Shown one piece after another: positions 53,531-61,791 of a stretch of DNA of 64,000 nucleotides (position 1 is the stretch's first letter; the number at the start of each line of letters is the position of its first letter). This stretch comes from Paraburkholderia silviterrae. Its GTDB lineage: Bacteria; Pseudomonadota; Gammaproteobacteria; Burkholderiales; Burkholderiaceae. The stretch is from contig NZ_SMRP01000010.1 of assembly GCF_004353915.1 (NCBI RefSeq), positions 210,669 through 274,668 of the forward strand. The letters run 5' to 3'. The notes beneath the pieces are model-generated. The model did no database searches. It was not told the DNA's origin and was given only the letters and a program-made list of their open reading frames with translations. Made by a program: the position numbers and the translations under genes.

Positions 53531-54706
53531 ATGACGGCTTCTTCCACGTCTTGCCCGCCCGCCACCTCTGAAACCGGCGATCCGCTTCTGCTCACCCCTG
53601 GCCCGCTCACCACCTCGCGCACCGTCAAGGCCGCGATGGTTCACGACTGGGGATCGCGCGACGCGAACTTCATCGAAATCAACCGCTCGGTGCTCACGCG
53701 CCTGGCCAGCATCGCCAACGGCGCCGGCGACTGGGTGACCGTGCCGATGCAAGGCTCAGGCACCTTCGCCGTGGAGGCGATGCTCACCACCTTCGTGCCC
53801 GCGAACGGCGAGGTGCTGGTGCTGATCAACGGCGCCTACGGCAAGCGCGCAAAGCGCATTCTCGAGATTGCCGGGCGCAAGACCGTGGTCCATGAAACGC
53901 CCGAGGACACGCCGCCGGATCTCGCGCAAGTCGAAGCCCTGCTCGCGAGCAAGCCGTCGATCACGCATGTGTTCACGATTCATTGCGAGACCACCTCGGG
54001 CATCCTGAACCCCATCGCGCAGATCGGCGCGCTTGCGCACAAGTACGGCAAGGGCTATCTCGTCGATTCGATGAGCGCGTTCGGCGCGCTGCCGCTCGAT
54101 GTGCAGACCATGCATATCGATGCGGTCGCGGCGTCGTCCAACAAGTGCATCGAGGGCGTGCCGGGCCTCGGCTTCGTGATCTGCCGGCGCGAGGCGCTCT
54201 CGCGCACCCAGGGCAACGCCACCACGCTCGTGCTCGACCTGCACGAGCAGTGGACCAACATGGAGAAAACGAGCCAATACCGCTTCACGCCGCCCACGCA
54301 CGTGATCGTGGCGTTCCACCAGGCGCTCAATGAGTTCGACGCCGAAGGCGGCGTGGCCGGGCGCGGCGCGCGCTACCGCAATAACTGCCGGATCCTGCTC
54401 GAAGGCATGCGCGCACTCGGCTTCAAGCCGCTGCTGCCCGACGCCCTGCAGGCACCCATCATCGTCACATTCCACATGCCCGAGGACCCGCGCTTCGTCT
54501 TCCCGCAGTTCTACGAAAGCCTCAAGGCGCGCGGCTATGTGATCTACCCGGGCAAGCTCACGGTGGCGGATTCGTTCCGCATCGGCTGCATCGGCCGCAT
54601 CGGCGAGAAGGAGATGCGTGCGGCGCTTGCCGCGATCGGCGAGGTGCTGGAAGAAATGGGTGCGGCCGGCGTAGGTGTCACCGGTCCGGTCGCCAAAACC
54701 GCTTGA
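53531..54706 (+). CDS. phnW: 2-aminoethylphosphonate:pyruvate transaminase
   Basis: A 391-residue PLP enzyme that converts 2-aminoethylphosphonate and pyruvate to phosphonoacetaldehyde and alanine in the cytoplasm. Family landmarks: LLLTPGPLTTSRTVKAAMVHDWGSRD at the N-terminus, MQGSGTFAVEAML, HCETTSGILNP, YLVDSMSAFG, and the PLP-binding Lys205 in SSNKCIEGVPG. RIGCIGRIG near the C-terminus is the substrate Arg region. Length is slightly above the usual 360-370 because of an extended N-terminus. phnA starts 11 bp after its stop. Confidence 0.95.
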   Translation: MTASSTSCPPATSETGDPLLLTPGPLTTSRTVKAAMVHDWGSRDANFIEINRSVLTRLASIANGAGDWVTVPMQGSGTFAVEAMLTTFVPANGEVLVLINGAYGKRAKRILEIAGRKTVVHETPEDTPPDLAQVEALLASKPSITHVFTIHCETTSGILNPIAQIGALAHKYGKGYLVDSMSAFGALPLDVQTMHIDAVAASSNKCIEGVPGLGFVICRREALSRTQGNATTLVLDLHEQWTNMEKTSQYRFTPPTHVIVAFHQALNEFDAEGGVAGRGARYRNNCRILLEGMRALGFKPLLPDALQAPIIVTFHMPEDPRFVFPQFYESLKARGYVIYPGKLTVADSFRIGCIGRIGEKEMRAALAAIGEVLEEMGAAGVGVTGPVAKTA

Positions 54707-54717
54707 GAGGAAATGCA

Positions 54718-55980
54718 ATGAGTACGCTGAACGACAACGCACTGGCCGTGAATGGCCGCGAATACCGCTTCCCGACCGCGCCCGTCGTGGTGATCTGCCT
54801 CGACGGCTCGGAGCCCGCCTATATCGAAGAGGCCGTCAAGGCCGGGCGCGCCCCGAATCTCGCGAGGCTGCTGCGCACGGGCACGAGCCGCATCGCCCAA
54901 TGCGTGATTCCGAGCTTCACGAACCCGAACAATCTGTCCATCCTCACGGGCCGCCCGCCCAAGGTGCACGGCATTGCGGGCAACTACTTCTACGACCGCG
55001 CGAGCGGCGAAGAAGTGATGATGAACGACGCACGCTTCCTGCGCGCCCCCACGATCTTCGAGACCTTCCACGCGGCCGGCGCGAAGGTGGCGGTCGTGAC
55101 CGCCAAGGACAAGCTGCGCACGCTGCTCGGCAAGGGGCTCGATTTTGCGAGCGGCCGCGCGATCGCCTTCTCCGCGGAAAAGGCCGACCAGGCGACGCGC
55201 GCGGGCAATGGCATCGGCGAGGTGCTCGCCTTCGTCGGCAAGCCGCTGCCCGACGTCTACTCGGCCGATCTCTCCGAGTTCGTGTTTGCGGCGGGGGTGA
55301 AGCTGCTCGACACCTTCCGTCCCGACCTGATGTATCTCTCGACGACCGACTACGTGCAGCACAAGGCCGCGCCCGGCTCGCCGAAGGCCAACGACTTCTA
55401 CGCGATGTTCGACCGCTACGTGGGCCAGCTCGACGAGGCCGGCTGCGTGCTCGCGATCACCGCCGACCACGGCATGAACGACAAGCACCGCGCGAACGGC
55501 GAGCCCGACGTGCTCTATCTCCAGGACCTGTTCGACGAGTGGGTCGGCCAAGGCCAGGCGCGCGTGATCCTGCCGATCACCGACCCGTACGTCGCGCACC
55601 ACGGCGCACTTGGCTCGTTCGCCACCGTCTATTTGCCCGAAGGCGCGGATGAAGCGGCACTGCTCGAGCGCCTGCGCAAGATCGAAGGCGTGGAGCTGGC
55701 GCTCGAAAGCGCGGCGGCATGCGAGCGCTTCGAGCTGCCGCCCGACCGCGTCGGCGACCTCGTCGTGATCGGCACGCGCCATAAGGTGCTGGGCACGAGC
55801 GCCGCGCGCCACGACTTCTCGGGCCTCACCGAGCCGCTGCGCTCGCATGGCGGGCTCTCGGAGCAGGACGTGCCACTGCTCGTCAACCGCAAGATCGACT
55901 GGCCGCAAGCCCGCGCGCTGCGCAACTTCGACATCTTCGACGTCGCGCTGAACTGCGTGGTGCAGACCGCCATCGCTTAA
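54718..55980 (+). CDS. phnA: Phosphonoacetate hydrolase
   Basis: A 420-residue alkaline-phosphatase-superfamily enzyme that splits the C-P bond of phosphonoacetate to acetate and phosphate. ATG 54718 follows GAGAGGA; an ATG-less extension to 54703 is not needed. The two-metal site and nucleophile are complete: Asp29 (CLDGSEP), Thr68 (SFTNPNN), Asp211 and His215 (DYVQH), Asp250 and His251 (ADHGMND), with a later His (SHGG) near 378. The positions agree with those I remember for the Sinorhizobium enzyme. It lies between phnW and phnY in one operon. Confidence 0.95.
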   Translation: MSTLNDNALAVNGREYRFPTAPVVVICLDGSEPAYIEEAVKAGRAPNLARLLRTGTSRIAQCVIPSFTNPNNLSILTGRPPKVHGIAGNYFYDRASGEEVMMNDARFLRAPTIFETFHAAGAKVAVVTAKDKLRTLLGKGLDFASGRAIAFSAEKADQATRAGNGIGEVLAFVGKPLPDVYSADLSEFVFAAGVKLLDTFRPDLMYLSTTDYVQHKAAPGSPKANDFYAMFDRYVGQLDEAGCVLAITADHGMNDKHRANGEPDVLYLQDLFDEWVGQGQARVILPITDPYVAHHGALGSFATVYLPEGADEAALLERLRKIEGVELALESAAACERFELPPDRVGDLVVIGTRHKVLGTSAARHDFSGLTEPLRSHGGLSEQDVPLLVNRKIDWPQARALRNFDIFDVALNCVVQTAIA

Positions 55981-56100
55981 CGGACTCAAGCACTGCAGGC
56001 GCTGCAAGCGCCGAACGCGCTGCAAGCACTGCAGGCACCAAACGCACGACACGCACCACACGCACTACAGGAACCGAACGCACCGAACACATCCTGCGTG
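55981..56100 (+). repeat. Degenerate CTGCARGC / CACCAMACGCA tandem repeats between phnA and phnY
   Basis: Directly after the phnA stop the sequence repeats GCACTGCAGGC-, GCGCTGCAAGC- and CGAACGC-type units, then CACGACACGCACCACACGCA-like units, for about 100 bp. It does not continue a known protein. It looks like slippage-generated low complexity inside the operon. Confidence 0.75.
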
Positions 56101-56183
56101 CCGCCGCCCGCCTTCGCGGACGGCGCGCCCAGGCCACAGCACAGTCACCGGGAAACTCACGCGATCCCGCAACGAGGTATGCG

Positions 56184-57632
56184 ATGAATGTCATGACCAA
56201 ACCCGCATTCAAGCAGGAGTCCATGCGCATCGCCGGCCGGCATGTCACGACCGACGAAGTGATCGAAGTCTTGAACCCGTACACGAACGAGGTGGTCGGC
56301 ACCGTGCCCGCCGGCCGCCCCGAGCATGTGCAGGAAGCCTTTGCCAAAGCCCATGCCGTCAAGCCGTCTCTCACGCGCTTCGAGCGCCAGCGCATCCTGC
56401 AGACCACGGCAGAGGCGCTGCGCGACCGCAAGGAAGACTTCGCGCGCCTTATCACTGCGGAGTCGGGGCTGTGCTGGAAGGACTCGCTCTACGAGGCGAG
56501 CCGCGCCTACGACGTCTGGTCGTTCGCCGCGCAGCTCACCATCAAGGACGACGGCGAAGTCTATTCGTGCGACATCAGCCCGAACGGCAAGAACCGCAAG
56601 ATCTTCACGACGCGCCTGCCGCTGCTCGGCGTGATCTCGGCCATCACGCCGTTCAATCACCCGCTGAACATGGTGAGCCACAAGCTCGCGCCGGCCATTG
56701 CCACCAACAACCGCGTCGTGCTCAAGCCCACCGAGCTCACGCCGCTCACCGCGCTCGCGCTCGCCGACGTGCTCTACGAAGCGGGCCTGCCGCCCGACAT
56801 GCTGAGCGTGGTCACCGGCAATCCGCGCACCATGGGCGACTCCATGATCACGGACCCGCGCTGCGACCTCATCACCTTCACGGGCTCGGTGCGCGTGGGC
56901 AAGTACATCGCCCAAAACGCGGGCTACCGCCGCACGGTGCTGGAGCTCGGCGGCAACGACCCGCTCATCGTGATGGAGGACGCCGACCTCGAGCGCGCCG
57001 CCCAGCTCGCGGTCACGGGCGCGACCAAGAACTCGGGCCAGCGCTGCACGGCGGTCAAGCGCATCCTGGTGGTGGAGAGCGTGGCGGACGCCTTCGTTGA
57101 ACGGGTGCTTGCGCACGCAAAGAAGCTCAAGTGCGGCGACCCGATGGACCCGAGCGTGGACGTGGGCACCGTGATCAACGAGGCCGCCGCGCAGCTCTTC
57201 GAGCGCCGCGTGGCCGACGCCGAGGCGCACGGCGCGCGCGTGCTGTATGGCGCACCGCGCCGTGGCGCCCTCTTCGCGCCCACGGTCGTCGATCACGTGC
57301 CCTACGACTGCGAGCTCGTGCGCGAAGAAACGTTTGGCCCGGTGATCCCGATCATCCGCGTGCCGGACAACCTCGAAGAGGTGATCCGCATCTCCAACTC
57401 GACGGCTTACGGCCTGTCTTCGGGCATCTGCACGAACCGGCTCGACTACATGACGCGCTTCGTCAAGGAGCTTGAAGTGGGCACCGTGAACGTCTGGGAA
57501 GTGCCGGGCTATCGCACGGAGATGTCGCCGTTCGGCGGCATCAAGGATTCGGGCAATGGGTACAAGGAGGGCATGGTCGAGGCAATGAAGAGCTACACCA
57601 ACGTGAGGACGTGGTCGATGCCGTGGGAGTGA
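56184..57632 (+). CDS. phnY: Phosphonoacetaldehyde dehydrogenase
   Basis: A 482-residue aldehyde dehydrogenase that oxidises phosphonoacetaldehyde to phosphonoacetate with NAD+, linking PhnW to PhnA. The start MNVMTKP could also be the ATG three codons on. VISAITPFNHPLNMVSHKLAPAIATNNRVVLKPTE is the coenzyme site, the general base Glu254 sits in LELGGNDP, and the nucleophile Cys288 in NSGQRCTAVKR. EVPGYRTEMSPFGGIKDSG is the typical C-terminal signature. It is 203 bp after phnA, separated by a repetitive spacer, and followed by the transporter genes. Confidence 0.94.
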   Translation: MNVMTKPAFKQESMRIAGRHVTTDEVIEVLNPYTNEVVGTVPAGRPEHVQEAFAKAHAVKPSLTRFERQRILQTTAEALRDRKEDFARLITAESGLCWKDSLYEASRAYDVWSFAAQLTIKDDGEVYSCDISPNGKNRKIFTTRLPLLGVISAITPFNHPLNMVSHKLAPAIATNNRVVLKPTELTPLTALALADVLYEAGLPPDMLSVVTGNPRTMGDSMITDPRCDLITFTGSVRVGKYIAQNAGYRRTVLELGGNDPLIVMEDADLERAAQLAVTGATKNSGQRCTAVKRILVVESVADAFVERVLAHAKKLKCGDPMDPSVDVGTVINEAAAQLFERRVADAEAHGARVLYGAPRRGALFAPTVVDHVPYDCELVREETFGPVIPIIRVPDNLEEVIRISNSTAYGLSSGICTNRLDYMTRFVKELEVGTVNVWEVPGYRTEMSPFGGIKDSGNGYKEGMVEAMKSYTNVRTWSMPWE

Positions 57633-57715
57633 GGCATTCGCGGCTGTGCCTGGACGGGGTTCCATGCACGGCCGCGCAGTAACCCTGGCTGGTTTCAAAT
57701 AATTCGAACAGGCAA

Positions 57716-57737
57716 CATTGTCACGCCATTGTCACAC
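57716..57737 (+). repeat. Short direct repeat before the phosphonate transporter
   Basis: CATTGTCACG and CATTGTCACA stand 12 bp apart, about 95 bp before the binding-protein start. They could be a regulator site, for example of a phosphate-starvation activator, but the match to any known box is not clear. Confidence 0.3.
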
Positions 57738-57829
57738 GGCAGCACCTGCAGACAAGCGACGCACGCCGCCAGAAGCGCGGCCACAAGAGCTTTTTCCAGC
57801 ATCCGAACCCAACGCAAGGAAGGATGGAT

Positions 57830-58861
57830 ATGAAGACTCCACTGATCGCCGCGGTGACCTGTGTTTTCGCCCTCGCAGCGGCCCCCGTCTACGCGCAATC
57901 CAACGTCGTGACCATCTATAGCGCGGACGGTCTTCACGACGGCTCGCCGAGCTGGTTCGGCAACGAGTTCGAGGCCTTCACGAAGGCAACGGGCATCAAG
58001 GTGCAATACATCGAGGCCGGTTCGAGCGGCGTGGTGGACCGCCTCGGCAAGGAGAAGTCGAACATTCAGGCGGACGTGCTCGTGACGCTCCCGCCGTTCA
58101 TGCAGAAGGCGGCCGCCGATGGCCTGCTGCAAGCTTATACGCCGGCCGGCGCCGACAAGATCGATGCGCGCGACAAGGACCCGAAGGGCATGTACGTCGC
58201 GATGGTCGACAACTACCCGACCTTCATCTACAACTCGGCGGTGCTCAAGGCGCCGCCCAAGGCCTACGCGGACCTGCTCGCGCCGCAATACAAGCAGAAG
58301 GTGCAGTACTCCACGCCGGGCCAGGCGGGTGACGGCACCGCGCTCATGCTGCAAACGTTTCATGCCTTCGGCGGCAAAGACGGCGGCTTCGATTACCTGC
58401 GCAAGCTCCAGGTGAACAATCTCGGGCCGTCCGCCTCCACGGGCAAGCTCACGGCGCTCGTGAACAAGGGCGAGCTGTATGTCGCCAACGGCGACCTGCA
58501 GATGAACCTCTCGCAGATGCGCGAGAACCCGAACATTCAGGTGTTCTTCCCGGCCGGCCCCGATGGCAAGCGCACCACGTTCTCGCTGCCCTACTACGTC
58601 GGCCTCGTCAACGGCGCGCCGCATGCCGCGAACGGCAAGAAGCTGATCGACTTCCTGCTGAGCGCCGAAGCCCAGCAAGAGGTCAGCAAGACCGCCTACG
58701 GCATGCCGGTGCGCACCGACGTGCATCCCACCGACAACAACTTCAAGACGCTCAATGCGACGCTGCAAGGCGTCGACATCTGGGTGCCCGACTGGAATCA
58801 GGTCATGCGCGACCTGAAGTCCGACGTGGCGACGTACAACCACGCGATTTCGAGCAACTGA
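57830..58861 (+). CDS. 2-aminoethylphosphonate ABC transporter substrate-binding protein (PhnS-like)
   Basis: 343 residues from ATG 57830, which has GGAAGG 6 bp upstream; the ATG at 57824 is too close to that site. The leader MKTPLIAAVTCVFALAAAPVYAQ is a Sec signal. The mature protein (NVVTIYSADGLHDGSPSWFGNEFEAFTKATGIKVQYIEAGSSGVVDRL) is a family 1 / iron-type binding protein as in the phosphonate importer PhnSTUV. It is the first gene of the importer operon and lies 197 bp after phnY. Confidence 0.9.
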   Translation: MKTPLIAAVTCVFALAAAPVYAQSNVVTIYSADGLHDGSPSWFGNEFEAFTKATGIKVQYIEAGSSGVVDRLGKEKSNIQADVLVTLPPFMQKAAADGLLQAYTPAGADKIDARDKDPKGMYVAMVDNYPTFIYNSAVLKAPPKAYADLLAPQYKQKVQYSTPGQAGDGTALMLQTFHAFGGKDGGFDYLRKLQVNNLGPSASTGKLTALVNKGELYVANGDLQMNLSQMRENPNIQVFFPAGPDGKRTTFSLPYYVGLVNGAPHAANGKKLIDFLLSAEAQQEVSKTAYGMPVRTDVHPTDNNFKTLNATLQGVDIWVPDWNQVMRDLKSDVATYNHAISSN

Positions 58862-58872
58862 ACGAGCAACTC

Positions 58873-60027
58873 ATGGCCAATTCCCTCACCATGGAACGGG
58901 GGCCTCAGCAGCAGGCCTCCCCGGTGCCGGCCGCTCTCGCGCAAGGCGCGAGCGGTATCGGTTTCGAGAACGTATCGGTCGCGTACGGCGGGCAGACGAT
59001 CCTCGACTCGCTCACACTCACCGTGAAGCCCGGCGAGATCGTCGCGCTGATCGGCCCTTCGGGCTCGGGCAAGACCACCGCGCTGCGGGCGGTCGCGGGC
59101 TTCGTGCAGCCGAGCGCGGGACGCATCGTGATCGGCAATAAGGATGTGACGCGCCTGCCGCCCTATGCGCGCAACATCGGCATGGTCGTGCAGAACTACG
59201 CGCTGTTCCCGCACATGCGCGTGGAGGACAACGTCGCGTTCGGGCTGCGCGCACGCGGCGAAAACGCCGATGTGATCCGCGCCCGCGTGCCCGAATGCCT
59301 CGGCCTCGTGGGCATGTCGAAGTATGCGAAGCGCTATCCGCGCGAGCTGTCGGGCGGCCAGCAGCAGCGCGTCGCGATTGCCCGCGCGCTCGCGATCCGC
59401 CCGCAGGTGCTGCTGCTCGACGAACCGCTCTCGGCACTCGATGCGCAGATCCGGCGCTCGATGCTCGACGAGCTCGCGAAGCTGCACCGCAGCCTGCCCT
59501 CGCTGACCGTGCTGTACGTGACGCACGACCAGACCGAGGCGCTCACGCTCGCGAACCACATCGGCATCATGCGCGACGGCAAGCTCGTCGCCTACGGCGA
59601 CACCCAGGGGCTGTACCGGCATCCGCCGAACCGCTTCGCCGCCGAATTCCTCGGGCGCGCGAACGTGCTGCCGGCGCGCCAGCTCGAACCGCTCGCCGAT
59701 GGTTTCGCGCGGGTGCGCTGCGGCGACTTCGTAGTCGAAGGGCGCAACCATCATGGTTTGACCGCCAGCAGCGAGTGCTATGTATGCGTGCGCCCGCACG
59801 ACCTGCATTTCGAGCCGAGCCCGAAGAAGACCAACTGCGTGACGGGCATCGTGCGCAGCGTGCAGTGGCTGGGCGAATTGCACAGCATCGTGCTCGAAGT
59901 GGGCGACGAGACCCTGCGCCTCACGCGCGCGCCGATTTCGAGCCCGCCCGAACCGGGTGCCGTGCTGCCCGTGCATTTCGACGCTGCGGACGTCACGCTC
60001 GTCCCGGAGGTCGAAGGCCATGGCTGA
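58873..60027 (+). CDS. 2-aminoethylphosphonate ABC transporter ATP-binding protein (PhnT-like)
   Basis: 384 residues. Walker A GPSGSGKTTALRAVAGF near residue 57, signature LSGGQQQRVAIARAL near 159, Walker B VLLLDEPLSALDAQ near 180, switch His in VTHDQTEALTLA. The C-terminal 120 residues form a TOBE-type domain (CVRPHDLHFEPSPKKTN), as in spermidine/iron-type importers. It follows the binding-protein gene by 11 bp and overlaps the first permease gene by 8 bp. Confidence 0.93.
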   Translation: MANSLTMERGPQQQASPVPAALAQGASGIGFENVSVAYGGQTILDSLTLTVKPGEIVALIGPSGSGKTTALRAVAGFVQPSAGRIVIGNKDVTRLPPYARNIGMVVQNYALFPHMRVEDNVAFGLRARGENADVIRARVPECLGLVGMSKYAKRYPRELSGGQQQRVAIARALAIRPQVLLLDEPLSALDAQIRRSMLDELAKLHRSLPSLTVLYVTHDQTEALTLANHIGIMRDGKLVAYGDTQGLYRHPPNRFAAEFLGRANVLPARQLEPLADGFARVRCGDFVVEGRNHHGLTASSECYVCVRPHDLHFEPSPKKTNCVTGIVRSVQWLGELHSIVLEVGDETLRLTRAPISSPPEPGAVLPVHFDAADVTLVPEVEGHG

Positions 60028-60913
60028 TATCGCTACCCCGGTGATGGCGCCGCCGGCGCGCGCCGGCCGCTCAGGTGCGCTCTCGCGCAACCTGTGGATC
60101 GCGCCGCCGCTCGTCGTGCTCGCGGCGATCTTCTTCTACCCGTTCGGCCTCATCGTGGCGCAGGCGCTCGGCGGCGATACGCACACGCTCACGCTCGAGA
60201 ACTTCACGACGGTGCTGCATTCGCGGCAGTTCCTGAGCGGCCTGTATCACACGATCGCGATTGCCGTCTGCGCGTCGGCGGGCTGTCTCGTGCTCGGCTT
60301 CATATTCTCGCTCGTGATCGCGTTCGTGCCGTTTCCGGGGGCGCGTTTCGTAGGACGCCTGATCGACACGTTCATCGCGCTGCCGACGTTTCTTGTCGCG
60401 CTCGCGTTCACGTTCGTGTACGGATCGGCCGGACTCCTGAATCAATCGTTGATGGCGCTTTTCCACCTCAATCTGCCGCCCGTCGACTTCCTGTACACAC
60501 AGTGGGGCGTCGTGCTCTCGGAGATCACGGTCTACACGCCATTCATCATGCGGCCCCTGCTCGCCTGCTTTTCGCAGATCGACAACGCGCAGATCGAAGT
60601 GGCGAGCAGCCTCGGCGCGAAGCCGCTGCGCATCATCCGGCAGATCATCCTGCCGGCCGCGCTGCCCGCCCTGCTCGCGGGCGGGAGCCTCTGCCTGCTG
60701 CTCACCGTGAACGAGTTCGGCATCGTGCTGTTCATCGGCGCGAAGGACGTGATCACCCTGCCGCTGCTCATCTACGGCAAGGCCATCCAGGAGTTCGACT
60801 ACACCACCGCTTGCGTGATTGCCGTCATCAACATCGCACTGTCGCTCGGGCTCTATGCCTGCTACCGCACAGTCGTGTCACTTTTCGGAGGTCGCCGTGC
60901 TGCTCTGGGCTAA
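60020..60913 (+). CDS. 2-aminoethylphosphonate ABC transporter permease (PhnU-like)
   Basis: 297 residues from ATG 60020, overlapping the ATPase stop. About six TM helices are visible, starting LWIAPPLVVLAAIFFYPFGLIVAQAL. The EAA loop QIEVASSLGAKPLRIIRQIILPAALPALLAGG contacts the ATPase. FNEFGIVLF-type residues (TVNEFGIVLFIGAKDVITLPLLIYGKAIQEFDY) match known PhnU proteins. Confidence 0.92.
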   Translation: MADIATPVMAPPARAGRSGALSRNLWIAPPLVVLAAIFFYPFGLIVAQALGGDTHTLTLENFTTVLHSRQFLSGLYHTIAIAVCASAGCLVLGFIFSLVIAFVPFPGARFVGRLIDTFIALPTFLVALAFTFVYGSAGLLNQSLMALFHLNLPPVDFLYTQWGVVLSEITVYTPFIMRPLLACFSQIDNAQIEVASSLGAKPLRIIRQIILPAALPALLAGGSLCLLLTVNEFGIVLFIGAKDVITLPLLIYGKAIQEFDYTTACVIAVINIALSLGLYACYRTVVSLFGGRRAALG

Positions 60914-61694
60914 GTGGGCAAGAGTGTCGACGTGGAGCGCCACCGCGCTGCTGTTCTGCGCGATCTACGGTCTGCCGGTCGCGATGATCGCGCTCGCGAG
61001 CGTGAGCGGACAATGGAACGGCATCCTGCCGAGCCACTTCACGCTCGCGCACTACACGCGGGCGCTGCACGGCGATTCCGCCGACCTGCTGCGCGTGAGC
61101 GTGCTCACCGGCGCGCTCGCGAGCGGCGCGGCGCTCGTGAGCGGCACGTGGGCGGCGCTCGCGCTGCGGCGCATGAAGGGCATCCCCAAGCGCGTGCTCG
61201 ACGTGATCTTCTTCGTGCCGAGCGCGGTGCCGTCGGTCTCGATCGGCCTCGGGCTCCTCGTGGCCTTCAGCCAGCCGCCGGTGCTGCTCAACGGCACGGC
61301 GACGATCGTGTTCCTCGCGCACTTCCTGCTGATCTCCGCGTTCACGTACGGCAACGTCTCGGCGGGGCTCTCGCGGGTCGCGCCCGAGTACGGCGAGGTG
61401 GCGGAGAGTCTTGGCGCACGGCCGTTCTACGAGCTCACGCGTGTGACGCTGCCGCTCGTCGCGCCTTACCTGCTGGCGTCGTTCAGCCTGAGCTTCGCGC
61501 TCTCGATGGGCGAGCTCGGCGCCACGCTGATGATCTATCCGCCGGGATGGGTGACGCTGCCCGTGGGCATCTTCGCGCTCTCCGACCGCGGTGCGATCTT
61601 CGATGCCTCGACGCTCACGATGGTCCTTGGCGCGGGCACGCTCTTCGTGCTGCTCGGGCTCTCGCGCATCTCGAACAAGGCGGCGGTGCGGTAA
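60897..61694 (+). CDS. 2-aminoethylphosphonate ABC transporter permease (PhnV-like)
   Basis: 265 residues from GTG 60897, which has GGAGG 5 bp upstream and overlaps the preceding permease by 17 bp. The EAA loop is EYGEVAESLGARPFYELTRVTLPLVAPYLLASF, and SMGELGATLMIYPPGWVTLPVGIFALSDRG is typical of the second permease of this importer. It completes the operon. Confidence 0.92.
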   Translation: MLLWAKWARVSTWSATALLFCAIYGLPVAMIALASVSGQWNGILPSHFTLAHYTRALHGDSADLLRVSVLTGALASGAALVSGTWAALALRRMKGIPKRVLDVIFFVPSAVPSVSIGLGLLVAFSQPPVLLNGTATIVFLAHFLLISAFTYGNVSAGLSRVAPEYGEVAESLGARPFYELTRVTLPLVAPYLLASFSLSFALSMGELGATLMIYPPGWVTLPVGIFALSDRGAIFDASTLTMVLGAGTLFVLLGLSRISNKAAVR

Positions 61695-61791
61695 TGGGCT
61701 GAAGATACTCGAGGCCGCAATTGCAGGAGGGCAATTGCGGCTGGAACACAGATTGCGCAGGCGAAAACAAACAACTCCAAGGAGGCGCCGA

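Noticed and set aside
54544..56061. A 505-codon minus-strand open frame opposite phnA
   Set aside because: phnA on the plus strand has all catalytic residues; the antisense frame has no recognisable motif.
56157..57698. A 513-codon minus-strand open frame opposite phnY
   Set aside because: It is antisense to an intact aldehyde dehydrogenase and is His/Arg/Val-rich with no fold pattern.
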